Shown: positions 51,584 through 62,877 of the stretch, piece after piece
How the letters are laid out: every line of letters starts with the position of its first letter
Position numbering within the stretch: the first letter of the stretch is position 1
DNA from: Klebsormidium nitens
Taxonomy: Eukaryota > Streptophyta > Klebsormidiophyceae > Klebsormidiales > Klebsormidiaceae
NCBI GenBank assembly: GCA_000708835.1
Contig: DF236951.1
Location: forward strand, 186,101 to 250,100
DNA: 64,000 nt
Direction of reading: 5' to 3'
Translations under genes and position numbers: made by a program
The notes under the pieces: generated by a model
Database searches by the model: none
Told to the model about the DNA's origin: nothing
Seen by the model: only the letters and a program-made list of their open reading frames with translations

Positions 51584-54500
51584 TCAGAGTCCGCTTTCGT
51601 GCAACTTCTTCATGGCTTCAGCGAACAAAGCCCCCAGAGTTGCCCCGATGACAGGCCCGATGACGGGTACCCAGGCGTAGTGCCACTCGGAGGACCCCTT
51701 CCCAGGGATCGGCAAGAGAAAGTGGGCAATTCGGGGCGACAGGTCGCGCGCCGGATTCAAAGCGGGGCCCGTCACACCACCTCCGGCCAGGATGACTCTG
51801 CATTATCGGACTAGGAACGTCAGTACTTTCAGGAGATCATCACGAGAGCACATACGTGGTCTTGCTGATCCGTCTCGAGACTGTAGGCCTGCTTCTACGG
51901 TTGAGTGGACGAACTTCCCGTTTGGCATATAAGTTCCGACAAACAGCCGGAGGTAGCGACAGGAGGCTGATCAACTGTCGGCAGGATGCGGCTTGATATC
52001 AGCAAGCTCTCGCAAAAGACGAACGCTCAAGATCGAAAGGTCCTTTTACAAAGCGGTGCCCTTCTCTTCTTAGTGACGATGTTTGTTTCCGGGATTCACT
52101 TTAGTGCAAACCAACGTTCTTTTAGCGGCGGCACCGGTAGTACTCGGCACAGGCTAGGCAGAAGGCCGAGCACCTCGAATCTACAATACAGGAAAGCTTC
52201 GGCACTAATGAATCGCAATAGATAAATCTAGAACGGGAATGGTCTCGCATCTTATGAGATCCCCTCGATCATTTTACGATCTGGCTTGCAAGCCCCTCCA
52301 TCTCCTTCACATATACCCATCGCGGAGCTTGTCACGCCCTATCACGTGAGGCAACGGTCCCAACAAAATAGGCAAAACTCAATTACCAAGTCCTAACGTT
52401 GAGAAATGGAAGCCGAGCTGCTTGAGTAAACGGCTACTCACGCCCACACCAGGACCCCTATCAGGTACGGCACCTGCGCCTTGTACGCCGTCTTCGCAAC
52501 CTCGTTTGCGCCAAACACGACCTCCCGGTCGATGATGGCCAGGGCCCCGTACGTCAGCACGAACGTCATCACCGCCTCTGCGAGCAGGGCCGTCCAGTGA
52601 AAAGGCTCCAGCGTAGAGGGCCTCGTTGCGAAGACCACCAGCTTTACCTCTTGGTCCTCGCGGATGCGCTCGTCCAGCTTGATGCGCTGCTTGCGTGCCA
52701 CCTGGCAAAATCAACGGTCGAAACATGGCCGTTAGGATGGGAGTAAAGCCAGTCCTTCTGACGCGCTGCTTGTGCGTTGCCTGACTTAGTCAGTGCGTGG
52801 CGGCACTGCTTCTCTTAGGGCCACAACTTCCTTACGTTAACAAAACGCGGAGTTTCCGAGTCGGACAGGCACAAGGGTCAAAACAGAAAGACTGCCTGGC
52901 GGAGCATGAACCTCTTACTGGCTGTAAAAGCTTAACCTCAGTCTCTGCCCACGACCAGCGTACAACTCCACTGAATGAGCCAAAAACATATTCAAAAGCA
53001 GCGCTCATGCCTCACCGTCGCATCTAAGTCGAGCTTTGGGGCTGGCAGCCCCGGCTTGCTGGTCATTTCCAAGTCCTCGATCGCGCCGCTCTTTTCGGGC
53101 CGTGCTTTTATGCAATTGTTAAGGGACTGGAACACGTGCCACGTGTGCTTTCCTGAGTGGATGTGGACTCCTCTGCAAAAACGCGCGGAGATTTCTTGCA
53201 ACTGATTCCAGAACTCTCGCGCCAACTTTTGAGACACATAAGAGTAGCATCGAGGGCCTTGCGTGAGGAGTCAATGGAATTAGTTTTTGCGGTGCGCATA
53301 TCGCTAAGTAACAAAGAAGACGGACAGGCTGCCTTCAACTTGATTGACATAGTGACAGGAGAATGGGTCGTCACATAGTTCAGCAGACGGACAGGGTGAA
53401 AGAGCTTCACTTCAAAACGTCCCCCATCTGGCAATGGACAGGGCAAACAGGAGGGACGTCAGAGCTTACTTCAAAACGTCTCCCTCGGAATCGTGTCGAA
53501 GCACGTCACGTGTAGAGGGCGCCCGCCCTGAGGAAGCGTATCTGCGTGCTTTTGAGGTCATCTCTTGAAACACGTGTACCTGTCAGAAGGAGAAACGAAG
53601 ACGACCTTGATCTATGCTGAGAATTGCCAATCAGGGGCTGTGGGGCCATGTAAAAATGGTGGGTCGATCATCAGCTTAAATGCTTGCATCTTGACTGGAG
53701 GAGGGTACAGGTCAATAACAATAGGAACTTCTCGGGCATCTAGGAGAGTTCCAGCCTGTGAAGGAGATGAAAATCTCAGTGGTGAGGCAATCTGAGCCAA
53801 CATGGCCCCTCGAACAATTCTTTGGTACAACTATTTTAAACGACACGTGTTGCTGCACACCGCTTTGACGAATGTTTGAACATCCGCGGGGGCACCAGAT
53901 GATTCAGGGGCTTTCCAGGTGCGAGGAACTCTCCCCGTGATGGCACCAGCCAGATTACTCCATAAAAAATTCCGTAGTCTGTGGAGGCCTTTCCAAAGAA
54001 CCAGAGAAGCAACTTCTGTTATCCCTTCACGGCTCAATGAGCACAGCATGACAATTCTGATCAGCTCAGCTAGCGTCCACTTGAAGATAGTGGCGGCACT
54101 CCTCGATTAATGGAACTGAAAGCTGCTACTCAACTCCAAGCACCTGAGATCTGAAGCTTGTTTCCATTATCCACTACCTCCAAAATCACAGCCAGGCTTC
54201 TCTGCTGCCAGACGACAAAGCTCACCTTCTTCTGTCGCGGCGTCTCGGGATGCTCTCGCGCAAGCATCTCGTCCGAGATGGACTCCTGAATGCAGCCTGT
54301 AAGGGGCTGGAAGTGAGGCAGGTACACCACCCATGTGATCAGCGCCGCCAGGAACGCCCCAATGAATTGAGCACAGATGGCGATACCGGCTCGTTTCCAT
54401 GTCATGCGGCCTGCGACGGCGACACCAAAAGTGATGGCGGGGTTGAGAAGGCCTGCAAAGCAGAGGCATGGAAAAGAATGTTGAGCCTCACGAGGTTGGT

Positions 54501-55046
54501 GACTTGACTCTACAAGCTGCAAACCAGAGCGCAGGAGCTTACTGGAACAGGGGCAGTTTCTAGATTTCAGCAGGGCATCATAGAACATAGTCTTGCTTCT
54601 GTTGAAGAAGATGTAACTTCTGTAAATACTAGTGCGGCTGACCTTTTTCAGCTTTCTGGTGATAGAAGGAGGCTGTCAATGCTCCCAGCTTGCGGCATGT
54701 GCAACGATTGCAAGCCGGTTCTTGCCAGCTATACTAAAGTTTCAGAATTTTCACAACTATGAAATGAAAAGACATGAGATCACTGTAAGAAACAGGGCGG
54801 GGCAACACTGCAAACGCTAAGCACACCACCTTCACATCAATTGCACCACTCACCAGACACGTGTCCCACCGCCTGAACCGCCACAAATACTCCAAACCCG
54901 AAGCATAATGCAATGCCCATGACTCCAAACCCGTGGCCTTTTGTACCAGGCAGAAGAGCGTTTGCAACGGCCCCCAGCCCGAACAAAACAGAAAGGGCAG
55001 TGCCCACTAGCTCCACAACAAAGAGCTGCACTTCGTTGTAGGCCAT
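51584..55046 (-). CDS. GlpF-like major intrinsic protein (aquaglyceroporin) with long loop C
   Basis: Five exons, 55046-54854, 54452-54226, 53126-53016, 52701-52442 and 51797-51584, give 334 residues. Two half-helix motifs are present, LLNPAITFG and [10 protein letters not shown]. The Asp after NPAR is typical of glycerol facilitators, and the WVVYLPHF...FATRPS...[15 protein letters not shown] context matches bacterial GlpF-type channels more than plant PIP/TIP/NIP. Moss GIP proteins are a similar GlpF-like group. Six membrane spans are visible. Loop C is about 100 residues, highly charged ([29 protein letters not shown]), partly encoded by the separate 111-base exon 3, versus about 40 in E. 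coli GlpF. Before the first NPA the protein reads VSGLLNPA, one residue shorter than the usual SGAHLNPA. Likely moves glycerol or other small neutral solutes; location and solute are inference. Confidence 0.85.
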
Positions 55047-56382
55047 TGTGAGCGCCAAAGCAGCTAGCAAGCTCAATGCGCTCTATTCAACTGCAAGTGA
55101 TCAGGTAAGTGAAGCACTGCAGAGCTTTCTTGGCCGTCTGGAGAGGGACGTCCCCAACAAGATACCTCGGATGGCCATGTGGGAGAGCAGGCTGCAGGGG
55201 AAGTGGCTCAGGCAGAGAAGCGTGTCATGTGAAGCATGCAATCAATTTGCGCACAAACCAGAAAGAATGCTGCCGCGGCCAATCATGCAGCTTCGTGACA
55301 TGCGCAGGGCGCTTAAAGTGGGCGTCTGCACTCGCGAGTGCACTTGCAATCGGACGGCAAGGAAGCACGAGTTGAATCTATCGGACGATGCTCACTATGC
55401 TAACCTGTGCCGTCGTCACGCTTCGGCGATGCCGACGGCGTGACGCCTACGCCCACTTTAAAGTTCCTGTACATGTCAGATCTAGGTACTTCACAGTGCA
55501 CAGTGCATACTCCATACTGAAGTCTGAGATATCTTCCGCAACACCCGCGGTCAATGTCAGGCTTTTCTGACAGGAGGGTCCATAGCAGTAGTTGGCAGGG
55601 CGACACCTGGCCTCTACTTTTGCTCTTTAAGAGACATCGCAACCGTCCAGGCTCTAAGTCAGTTGGATCGGAGGGTGTTGAATGTCTGTGGGGACTTCAG
55701 ATCCAATCGATGGACAAGCCTGACGGTTGGAAAATGGATTCCAAACTCAAAGTTGTTAGCACCTTAGGCTTAGGCTTTGACGTACGTTGGAACTTCAACT
55801 TGGTCTTCTTGTCTCAGAAGTTTCTTGCCAGTTCTCCTTGGAGGGACTAGGAACGACCGCTGGCGCCACTGAATAGCTTTGCCTGCCCGTTCTGAGGAAA
55901 TTTGACAGACTCGTCCTTACAGTGACACCAGCTTAAATAGGGCTGAGTGGTCAGAGATGATCGCGGCTTCTTTTTCTCATCAGCTTGAAACGTCGCTGAC
56001 AAAAGTGGAAGTCCATTCGCAGCAGGTTGATTGGAATCGTGACGCAACCAGTGTCATTTTAGTGCAGGCTGAGGACCTGCTGCCCGAATTACACGCATAG
56101 CTTGCATAGTGTCGTGACTGAGCTGCGGAAAAGCTCTTAGCTTCCTATAGGCCGGGTGGGACGGGGCTTCTGAATCCACGCCAGTCTTTGCAAAGGTCCA
56201 GCTCAGGTGCTACCAGGCAGGCAAACATCATGCCCAACCACTCTGACTGCTTACAGATTTCTATCACGCTGACAGCTTACAGAGTCAGCGTGATAGAAAT
56301 CTTTCAAGGAGAGTAGTTACTTAATGCAATGTGCACTCCGCAGATACTTCAACCTAGAATGTAAATCAGACCTCCAGTGACC
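55047..56382. promoter_or_regulatory. Divergent promoter region (MIP / PIBF1)
   Basis: 1.3 kb between divergent start codons with no gene of its own; contains the perfect hairpin listed separately about 80 bases before the PIBF1 ATG. No TATA box recognised. Confidence 0.35.
56255..56302. repeat. Perfect 18-bp inverted repeat with 12-base loop
   Basis: AGATTTCTATCACGCTGA at 56255-56272 is exactly the reverse complement of 56285-56302. The loop is 12 bases. The word CTGAC(T/A)GCTTACAGA also occurs twice, once before and once across the loop. In RNA this would be a very stable hairpin, in or near the PIBF1 5' UTR. Confidence 0.95.
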
Positions 56383-59300
56383 ATGTCAACGTCACAGGAG
56401 CTGGAGACGGGCAGCTCGATACCTCATACAACAAGCGATGAAGGTGAGCCGAGACGTCAAGGTGCCGCAGTTTTAATCCTCCCAAAGGACAATCGGTTTT
56501 GTAAGTGGTGCCATTAAGTACTTTCTCTCATGACGTGGAACGCCCCTGAAAAATTCTCCATGTGTGAATGTGCTTGTGCTACTACTGAGTAATCACAGAA
56601 TCTGGAACACTGAATGCAGACCCACACTAACAGAGATTCAGAGACATTCAAGCATGAGACAGAAGTGCTATCTGATACAGAGGGGGCATCTGTGTGGTGG
56701 TATGCCTACTTCTCAATGTCGAAAATTCACCAATATCTGAAAGCGGTGGATGAGAGCAACTAGCCTTTCTTTGTTCCCTCGCAGAGTCTGTGGACAGCAG
56801 GCTCCTTCCGGGGCCAGGTTTGGCAATGGACGCAACACACATGTCCCATGTTCAAATGCTGGAACAGCAGCTGGCGCGCATCATGGAGGAACGAGATGCG
56901 GCTGAAATAGCTCATGCTCATGAGCGCAACAGGTCTGTAGAACCAACATAACACCTGTGCATGAATATTCCCGCTCTATTCAGGCAGACATTGAATCAGG
57001 CTTAGCAAGTCTAATCGAAATGCTCATGCCTAATAGTCTGCTGTTATGTCAGTCAGATGCAACCGTAAACCTTGGCTCAAATAGGCACCTTCGTGTCAAT
57101 GCAGAATGCAGACACAGCTGGCTAGCTTCCGGAAGCAGGCAGAGAAAGACCTTGAGGAGCTCAAGACGAGGCAGGAAGAGGTAAGGCTCGATCTCGGGAG
57201 AAGGGGTGGCCTCAATACATGTCCGCTCAGATTGTGAATGACATCAAGGCATTCTTCCATCGACAAGCTCCAAGAACATTAGAGTTAGACCGACGGGAGC
57301 TTCACTGAAAAGACTTTTTTCTAGACGAGGACAGCTCCCAGATCACAATACAGTTCGAGACTGCAAGGCTCATTGCCAATGTTTGGCAAACTGCGCTGAC
57401 AGAGGCATCTCTTCTGGAAGTTTACGGCTTGCTCTGTCGGTTGTACTTTGAGCTGTCCAATAACGTTCCATTGCAACCCTGGGGCAAGATGGCAATCCAG
57501 ATGTGATTGACTGGTAAAGTGATTAGACAACCATTATTCGGGCACCCAAAAATCAGGGCGGAAAACCACAGCTTATCCACGAAAATTTTCACCCCTTCAG
57601 ATAGAGGCCGGCGCCCCCTCGCTGGACGAGCAGGTGAGTCAGGCCAAGGAGCAGCTGCATGATCTGCCATTCTCGGACGCTGCATACGTGGCGGCGAAGC
57701 AGCGGCCGGTCGAGCGGCGGAGCCTGCGGGAGGAGCTGACGATTGTTCTGCACGAGCGGCTTCAGAAGCACGTAGAGGAGGCGGAGCGGCTGAAACGGGA
57801 GCGGGACACGGCGAGGTTGGCACTACTATTTCGCGCGGGTCTGTATTTTGGAATTTTACCGTAGAGTTTTGATTCGAGCCACACATATGCGTCGCGAAGC
57901 ATCGAGAGGAGTGCGAGCAGCTGAACAGGGAGCAAGACACGGCAAGGTGGGACGAAGAATCTAGTCACGAGAAGCGGCTTTTTCAAAAATAGTAGAGCTT
58001 AAAATCTCTGAGCACATCGAGTACAAGCGGGCGTGCGTTGCCGAATCGTTGAGAGGAGGCGAGCGGCTGAAAAGGAAGCAGGACGTAGTGAGGGGGTGAC
58101 CACGGGTCTCTCCGGGGAGCCTGTACGTTTCTTCTGCTCGTGATTGATTGAGTCGTATTGAGCCAACCGGGTACAACGAGTGCCTTGCAGAGGCCTACGG
58201 AGAACAGCGAGCGACAGAACAAGAGACAAGATCATTGCGATAAGAAAAGCGGCGTGTGGAGCTCGCAACAATCCTAAATTACCTGTTTTGACATCAGAAA
58301 GAAACGGGCTTCCGACAAACGGCGATAGATTTGGTGGCGGTCGGCCTGGTGAAGGCTGAAGAAGGTGGCGAAATCCCAAAGCAAGAACCGCTCCTCTTAC
58401 CTCAGAACAAAGGCTCCCATTCCAGCAAGGGCCGGTACAGAACAGCTGGCATGCTGCCAACTTCTCGACCTGTACATTCGTCTACGTTTGCCTCGTCAGC
58501 ACAATTATTCTGACTGTTCCGTTGCCCGGCAGGGAAGCGTTGACCCGGGCGACCGACGAGCTGCAACTAGTGGAGCGGGAGGCGCAGCGCGCGGCCTCGA
58601 ACCACGCCGTGGAGATGCGCGCGGTGGAGCAGGAAGCCGCGGCGGTGGCGGCGCGCAACGAGCGGCTCGAGGCGGAGCTCGCGGACGCGCTGCTGCAGAA
58701 GGAGCTGCTGCAGGCCAAGGGGGCCATGTACGACGAGGTGAGCACAGCTGGGTTTTGGTTGTGCTCCGTTGGCACCAGAATAAGCTACCCGCCTTTCGGA
58801 AGTGTCGTTGTCAGGTTCGTCGCTCTCAATGAGTGTAACTGCGTCGATCTTTCGGCAGGTGGCCAACTTAACTCAGTTGTACAGTTTCATGCCCAGCAAT
58901 TGCTGGAGACGAAGCTGGTGACTGCGAGATGCGAACGGAAGCCAGCACCTTGTCCTGTTTCAGAGTTTACCTTACCGTGTTATCCACTGCTCCTATAAAA
59001 TGCTTAAGGCATCAATCTTGAGCACGCGTCCGCATCCACTTGTCTAAATTCATCCTACGAGTCCGCTTGACTTCACCTCTCGCATACGCCCGCAGGTGAA
59101 AGCCACTGCGGACAGGCTCCAAACGGCGGCCGATGCGGACGCGCGCGAGCGGACGCTCGCGGACACCCGAACGACGGTCCTGTCCGAAGAGCGCGAGCGG
59201 CTGGCGGGGGCGCTGCGAGAGAAGGAACACACGGTGGAGCTGCTGACGATGGACAAAGCATACCTGGGGAATCAAGCAAAGCTGCTCGGAGAACAGGTGG

Positions 59301-62300
59301 GTGGCCATACTCAGAATGTTTCCGTTGCTTAAAATGCGGATGTGATCTAGTCAACAGTGGAGATCCAAGTTACGCGGCTCGAGGAACAGATGGGGAGGCA
59401 GATTTTCACGAAGAAGTGGTCGTATGAAACGGCGGATGCTTTTCAGATCGAGGAAGTTCTAGCGGGAACAGGGAAGCTGTAAGGTGCGTCGAGGCGTTTG
59501 CATCTTCGTGGTATCTCTTTGACGGGTCACCAATTAAGACTCGTCGACAGCCCACACATTGGTTGTAAAAAGCATAGAAGTGCATGAAAGGAGAGCCGTT
59601 TCGCTTGTAAAGCGCGCCAAGCTGCCTGCCACCCTTGAAATTGGCTCCATTTTGGCGCAACCAGGTAGTCAACCTGTTTCTCCTCTCGTCCGTTTTCCAG
59701 GTAGCTAAGCTGGAGGTTATGTGCGACCAGCGGCAAGAAAAGGTGCGCGAGCTCAAGCGCGCGCGGCAGGAGCTGTACGACAAGCTGCTGGCGACGCGCG
59801 AGGACACCGCGGCCGCGCATGAGCAGCGCCTCCAGGCGGAGATCGCGCGCATCGAGGCGCGCGCGCGCGGCGACCTGGAGCAGATCCGGAGGGAGGCGGA
59901 GGAGGTGCGCGAGCGGGAGATGCGCGCGCTGCGCGACATGCGCGACGCGGCCGCGCTGGAGGCGGAGAGGGCGCAGGCGAAAGTGCGCGAGGGGACGGCA
60001 GTCTATGACGAGCTGCTGCTCAGGTGGGGACCAAGGGAAGCGGGATGAGAGTATGTAGAGGCGGATCGGTGGATCTGTAAGGGGACGTTACATGTGGAAG
60101 TGCGAGGGGAAGGGGTGATGTTTGTGGCGCTGAACAGCGGCTCCCGATCGCCAGACAGGAATCTCAGCCAGGTGTAAAGATTTCGCCGCTGAGTTACCCT
60201 GTGCTCCATGCTTAGTACGCTTCTATTCGTTAAGCGAGCATGGTTTAAAAAGCTACACGCACCAGCGCGGAGATTGCACTAGAGTATAGGTCCGGTTACT
60301 CGTCCCTTTATTTACGATTCAAGCCGAAGTCTTCAAAAGCAGGTTCTAGGAGCGTTTGACATGAAGTCAGTGGATGGGTTTCCGCAGGTACCGGGAGCTC
60401 CAGAAGACGGCGGACGCAGCTCAGGCGGACTTGCGTGCGGAGGTCAAGGTGAAGGCGTTTGAGGTGGACCGGGCACAGCTGCTCAAGGAGGAGACGACGA
60501 GCCAGATGAAGCAGCTCAAGCTGCAGAACGAGATGTTACAGGCCAAGGTCAAGGTGGGTCCTTGACCCGAGAGCTGTAGCGACTTGACTTGTGTGCCGAC
60601 CCTTCGTAAACGGAGAGCCAGACAGTCCTTGATTCTTCGAGATGGCAAAAGTTTGGTCCGGGCTGCTGAATGAGTCCAGGGCTTGCGTTAGGTCTTCTCA
60701 ATGTTGGAAAGCAGAGACAGATGAGAATGAGGAAACAATTCTTGCCGCAATTGTCGCCGATGTACGTGTATGCGGGAAGCCATTTGTCGTCCTGCGTATC
60801 CTCTTTCTTGATAGAGCAGAAGCAATCGTAGATCAACAAATAACTATGAGGTATTCAAGAAGCTAACTCACTCACATGCAGGTATTGACGGAGAACTACC
60901 GGGCGCTGGACACGGAATTAAACAAGCAGCTTGGAGAGGCGCGGAACGAGCTGGCGCTTGTGCGCGAGCGGCTCGCCCACTACGAGCTGCTGGAGAAGGA
61001 ACTAGATGAGGCCGTTGTGAGCGCCGCGGAAGGTGAGGTCGACAACTCACATCCCAGTTGCTGTCGCTTCTTGCATCGGTTCACATTCCGTATGGAACTA
61101 CGCAAGTTAATCGATTCAATGATGGGAAAAGGTTTGAGTGCGCACGGCGGAATCAGCTTTACTCATTCCGTGCTTCTCGGCTAAACAGGCAACGGAAAGC
61201 ATGAACAAAGGGAAGGTAGAGGAGTTGACGGGGAATGTCGAATCAGCTGCGGTTAGATAATGATCGAGATCCACCACGTTCTTCTCCCCTCCTTCCGTTT
61301 CCTAGACGGCGAGAAGCCTAGGCAGACCGCGCAACCGGCAATTCCCAAAAGCCCCCGATTTTCGTGTTCTTAACCTGCACATAACCAGCCAGTAACCGGC
61401 CGTTAACCCTGCAGGTTATAAGGACGAGCCGTCCGTCCGGTGGCTGGAGCAACTGGGCACGTCCGTACCGATCGCTGTCCGGCGGCGAATTCAGCAGAGC
61501 CTACACTTAGCCAAGCGATGCGCGGCGTTGGAGAAAGAAGTAGACCGGCTCAAGGCGCTCGGGGGAACGCAGGAGCGCGAGATCCAGAGTCTGGGGGAAC
61601 AGGTGAGGCCTTTCACAAGAAGGCGTCCGCAAAACGAACCGCGGGCGTCTGCAAAGCAGAGGCACTGTAAGTTGAGACACCGACAAATTTGACCAACAAC
61701 AATGAAGCTGCTATCAGGTTGCCACTGAAGGACCGGCCCTTCGCCGCCCTCTTTGATATCTGGCGAGCTTCTACGTCAGCAACCCGTCCGAAGGGAAGCG
61801 TTTAGTATGCTTTGAAAGAGATGTCGAATCCGAGGAGCGAGTCGCGATGTCTATTGGAGGCTTGAGGTGTAAAACTCAGCCGTTTCGCTCATCTGAATGC
61901 CTTTTGTCCTAATTCTGCCCACATACGCGGCTCGCACGCTTTAGTATAGGACTTGATCCCCCTGTCTTTTTGAGCGCTTATCACTTTCTTTCTGCAGCCA
62001 AATGTCGTGCGTTGTCGAACACCACTTGATGGGTCCGGTGCCACATTGTTTGAGCTTATCTGGAGGTTCTGCGATTGGAACCCCAGACAAGACAGAAAGT
62101 TGTTGAAAAGATTGTTGTCAGTCAATCTTCTTCGTTTTATAAAAACAAGTAATTTCTCCGTCCCGCAGGTGGAGGACTACAGGGCTCGGTTACAGCACAC
62201 CGAGCAGCCCCGGGACTTCTTGGTAGAAGCGCTCCACAAGTGCGAAAAAGACCTCCGGGCGGCCAACCGGGAGAAGGACTGCCGACAGGTGGATCTCGAG

Positions 62301-62877
62301 TGAGTGCCATCGTCCCCCCCCATTAGCGGGTCGCTTTCCCTTTATGAATTTAAGGTTCACCGATCCGTGAAGCGTGTCTTCTGCACACTAGGCAATGCAC
62401 CGTAGAGCGACCGCAATCTGGGTCGAAGCTGAATCAAAAGGACCGACGCACGAGCCTTCGACGCACAGAAGCAGGCACTGAAAAAGTGAGCCGACACGTT
62501 TTCTCCTCTTTCCGGTTTCGTCAGTCCAATCCGCAAATCCGCAAATTAAGAGGATACTGCAACGCCCATCGAACTCAACTAGCGGTTCCGTTCGATTCCG
62601 CAGGCGAGCGCGGGCGGAATCCGCCGACCTCCGCGCCAAGCTGGGCGCGCTCCAGGCGGACCTCCGCAGGATCCTGGAGGAGCGGAACGCGCTCGAGGGG
62701 TTTAAGCACCTTCTGCGCGAGCAACAGGGCACGGCGCAGCTTAGGGAGAGGCTCATTGCTGACCTCAGCAGGGCAAACTGGGGGAAAGGAAGGAAGGACG
62801 ACGGAGCGGGGCGGACTGCAAACAGCACCAAACAGCTGGTGTACGAAGGGGAAGGGAAGGTGGGAACACAGGGTTGA
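56383..62877 (+). CDS. PIBF1: PIBF1/CEP90-like centriolar coiled-coil protein
   Basis: Twelve exons join in phase to 712 residues: 56383-56443, 56785-56932, 57105-57180, 57601-57815, 58533-58737, 59096-59296, 59701-60023, 60388-60553, 60882-61032, 61415-61602, 62169-62299, 62604-62877. Nearly all is coiled coil. Segments align in order with human PIBF1 (757 residues): HDLPFSDAAYVAAK, ELLTMDKAYLGNQ, RARQELYDKLLATRED, REMRALRDMRDAA, LLLRYRELQ, FEVDRAQLLKEET, YELLEKELDEAV, VPIAVRRRIQQSLHLAKR, QHTEQPRDFLVEAL and GFKHLLREQ. In animals PIBF1/CEP90 is at centriolar satellites and distal centrioles, where it helps set up distal appendages and build cilia. In this organism it would serve basal bodies of flagellate cells, by inference. 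The start at 56383 is the first good ATG joined in phase; the N-terminal 60 residues are poorly conserved. Confidence 0.85.
57766..58098 (+). repeat. Decayed tandem copies of the end of PIBF1 exon 4
   Basis: The last 50 bases of exon 4 (57766-57815) recur at 57897-57946 with about three-quarters identity and again, more diverged, near 58049-58098; spacing is about 130-150 bases. The sequence between copies is also loosely alike. The downstream copies lie in intron 4 and do not splice in phase convincingly. Confidence 0.65.

Noticed and set aside
56957-57184. Plus-strand frame in the PIBF1 region ending in basic residues
   Set aside because: It is out of frame with the real exon 57105-57180, which reads MQTQLASFRKQAEKDLEEL from the acceptor at 57104.
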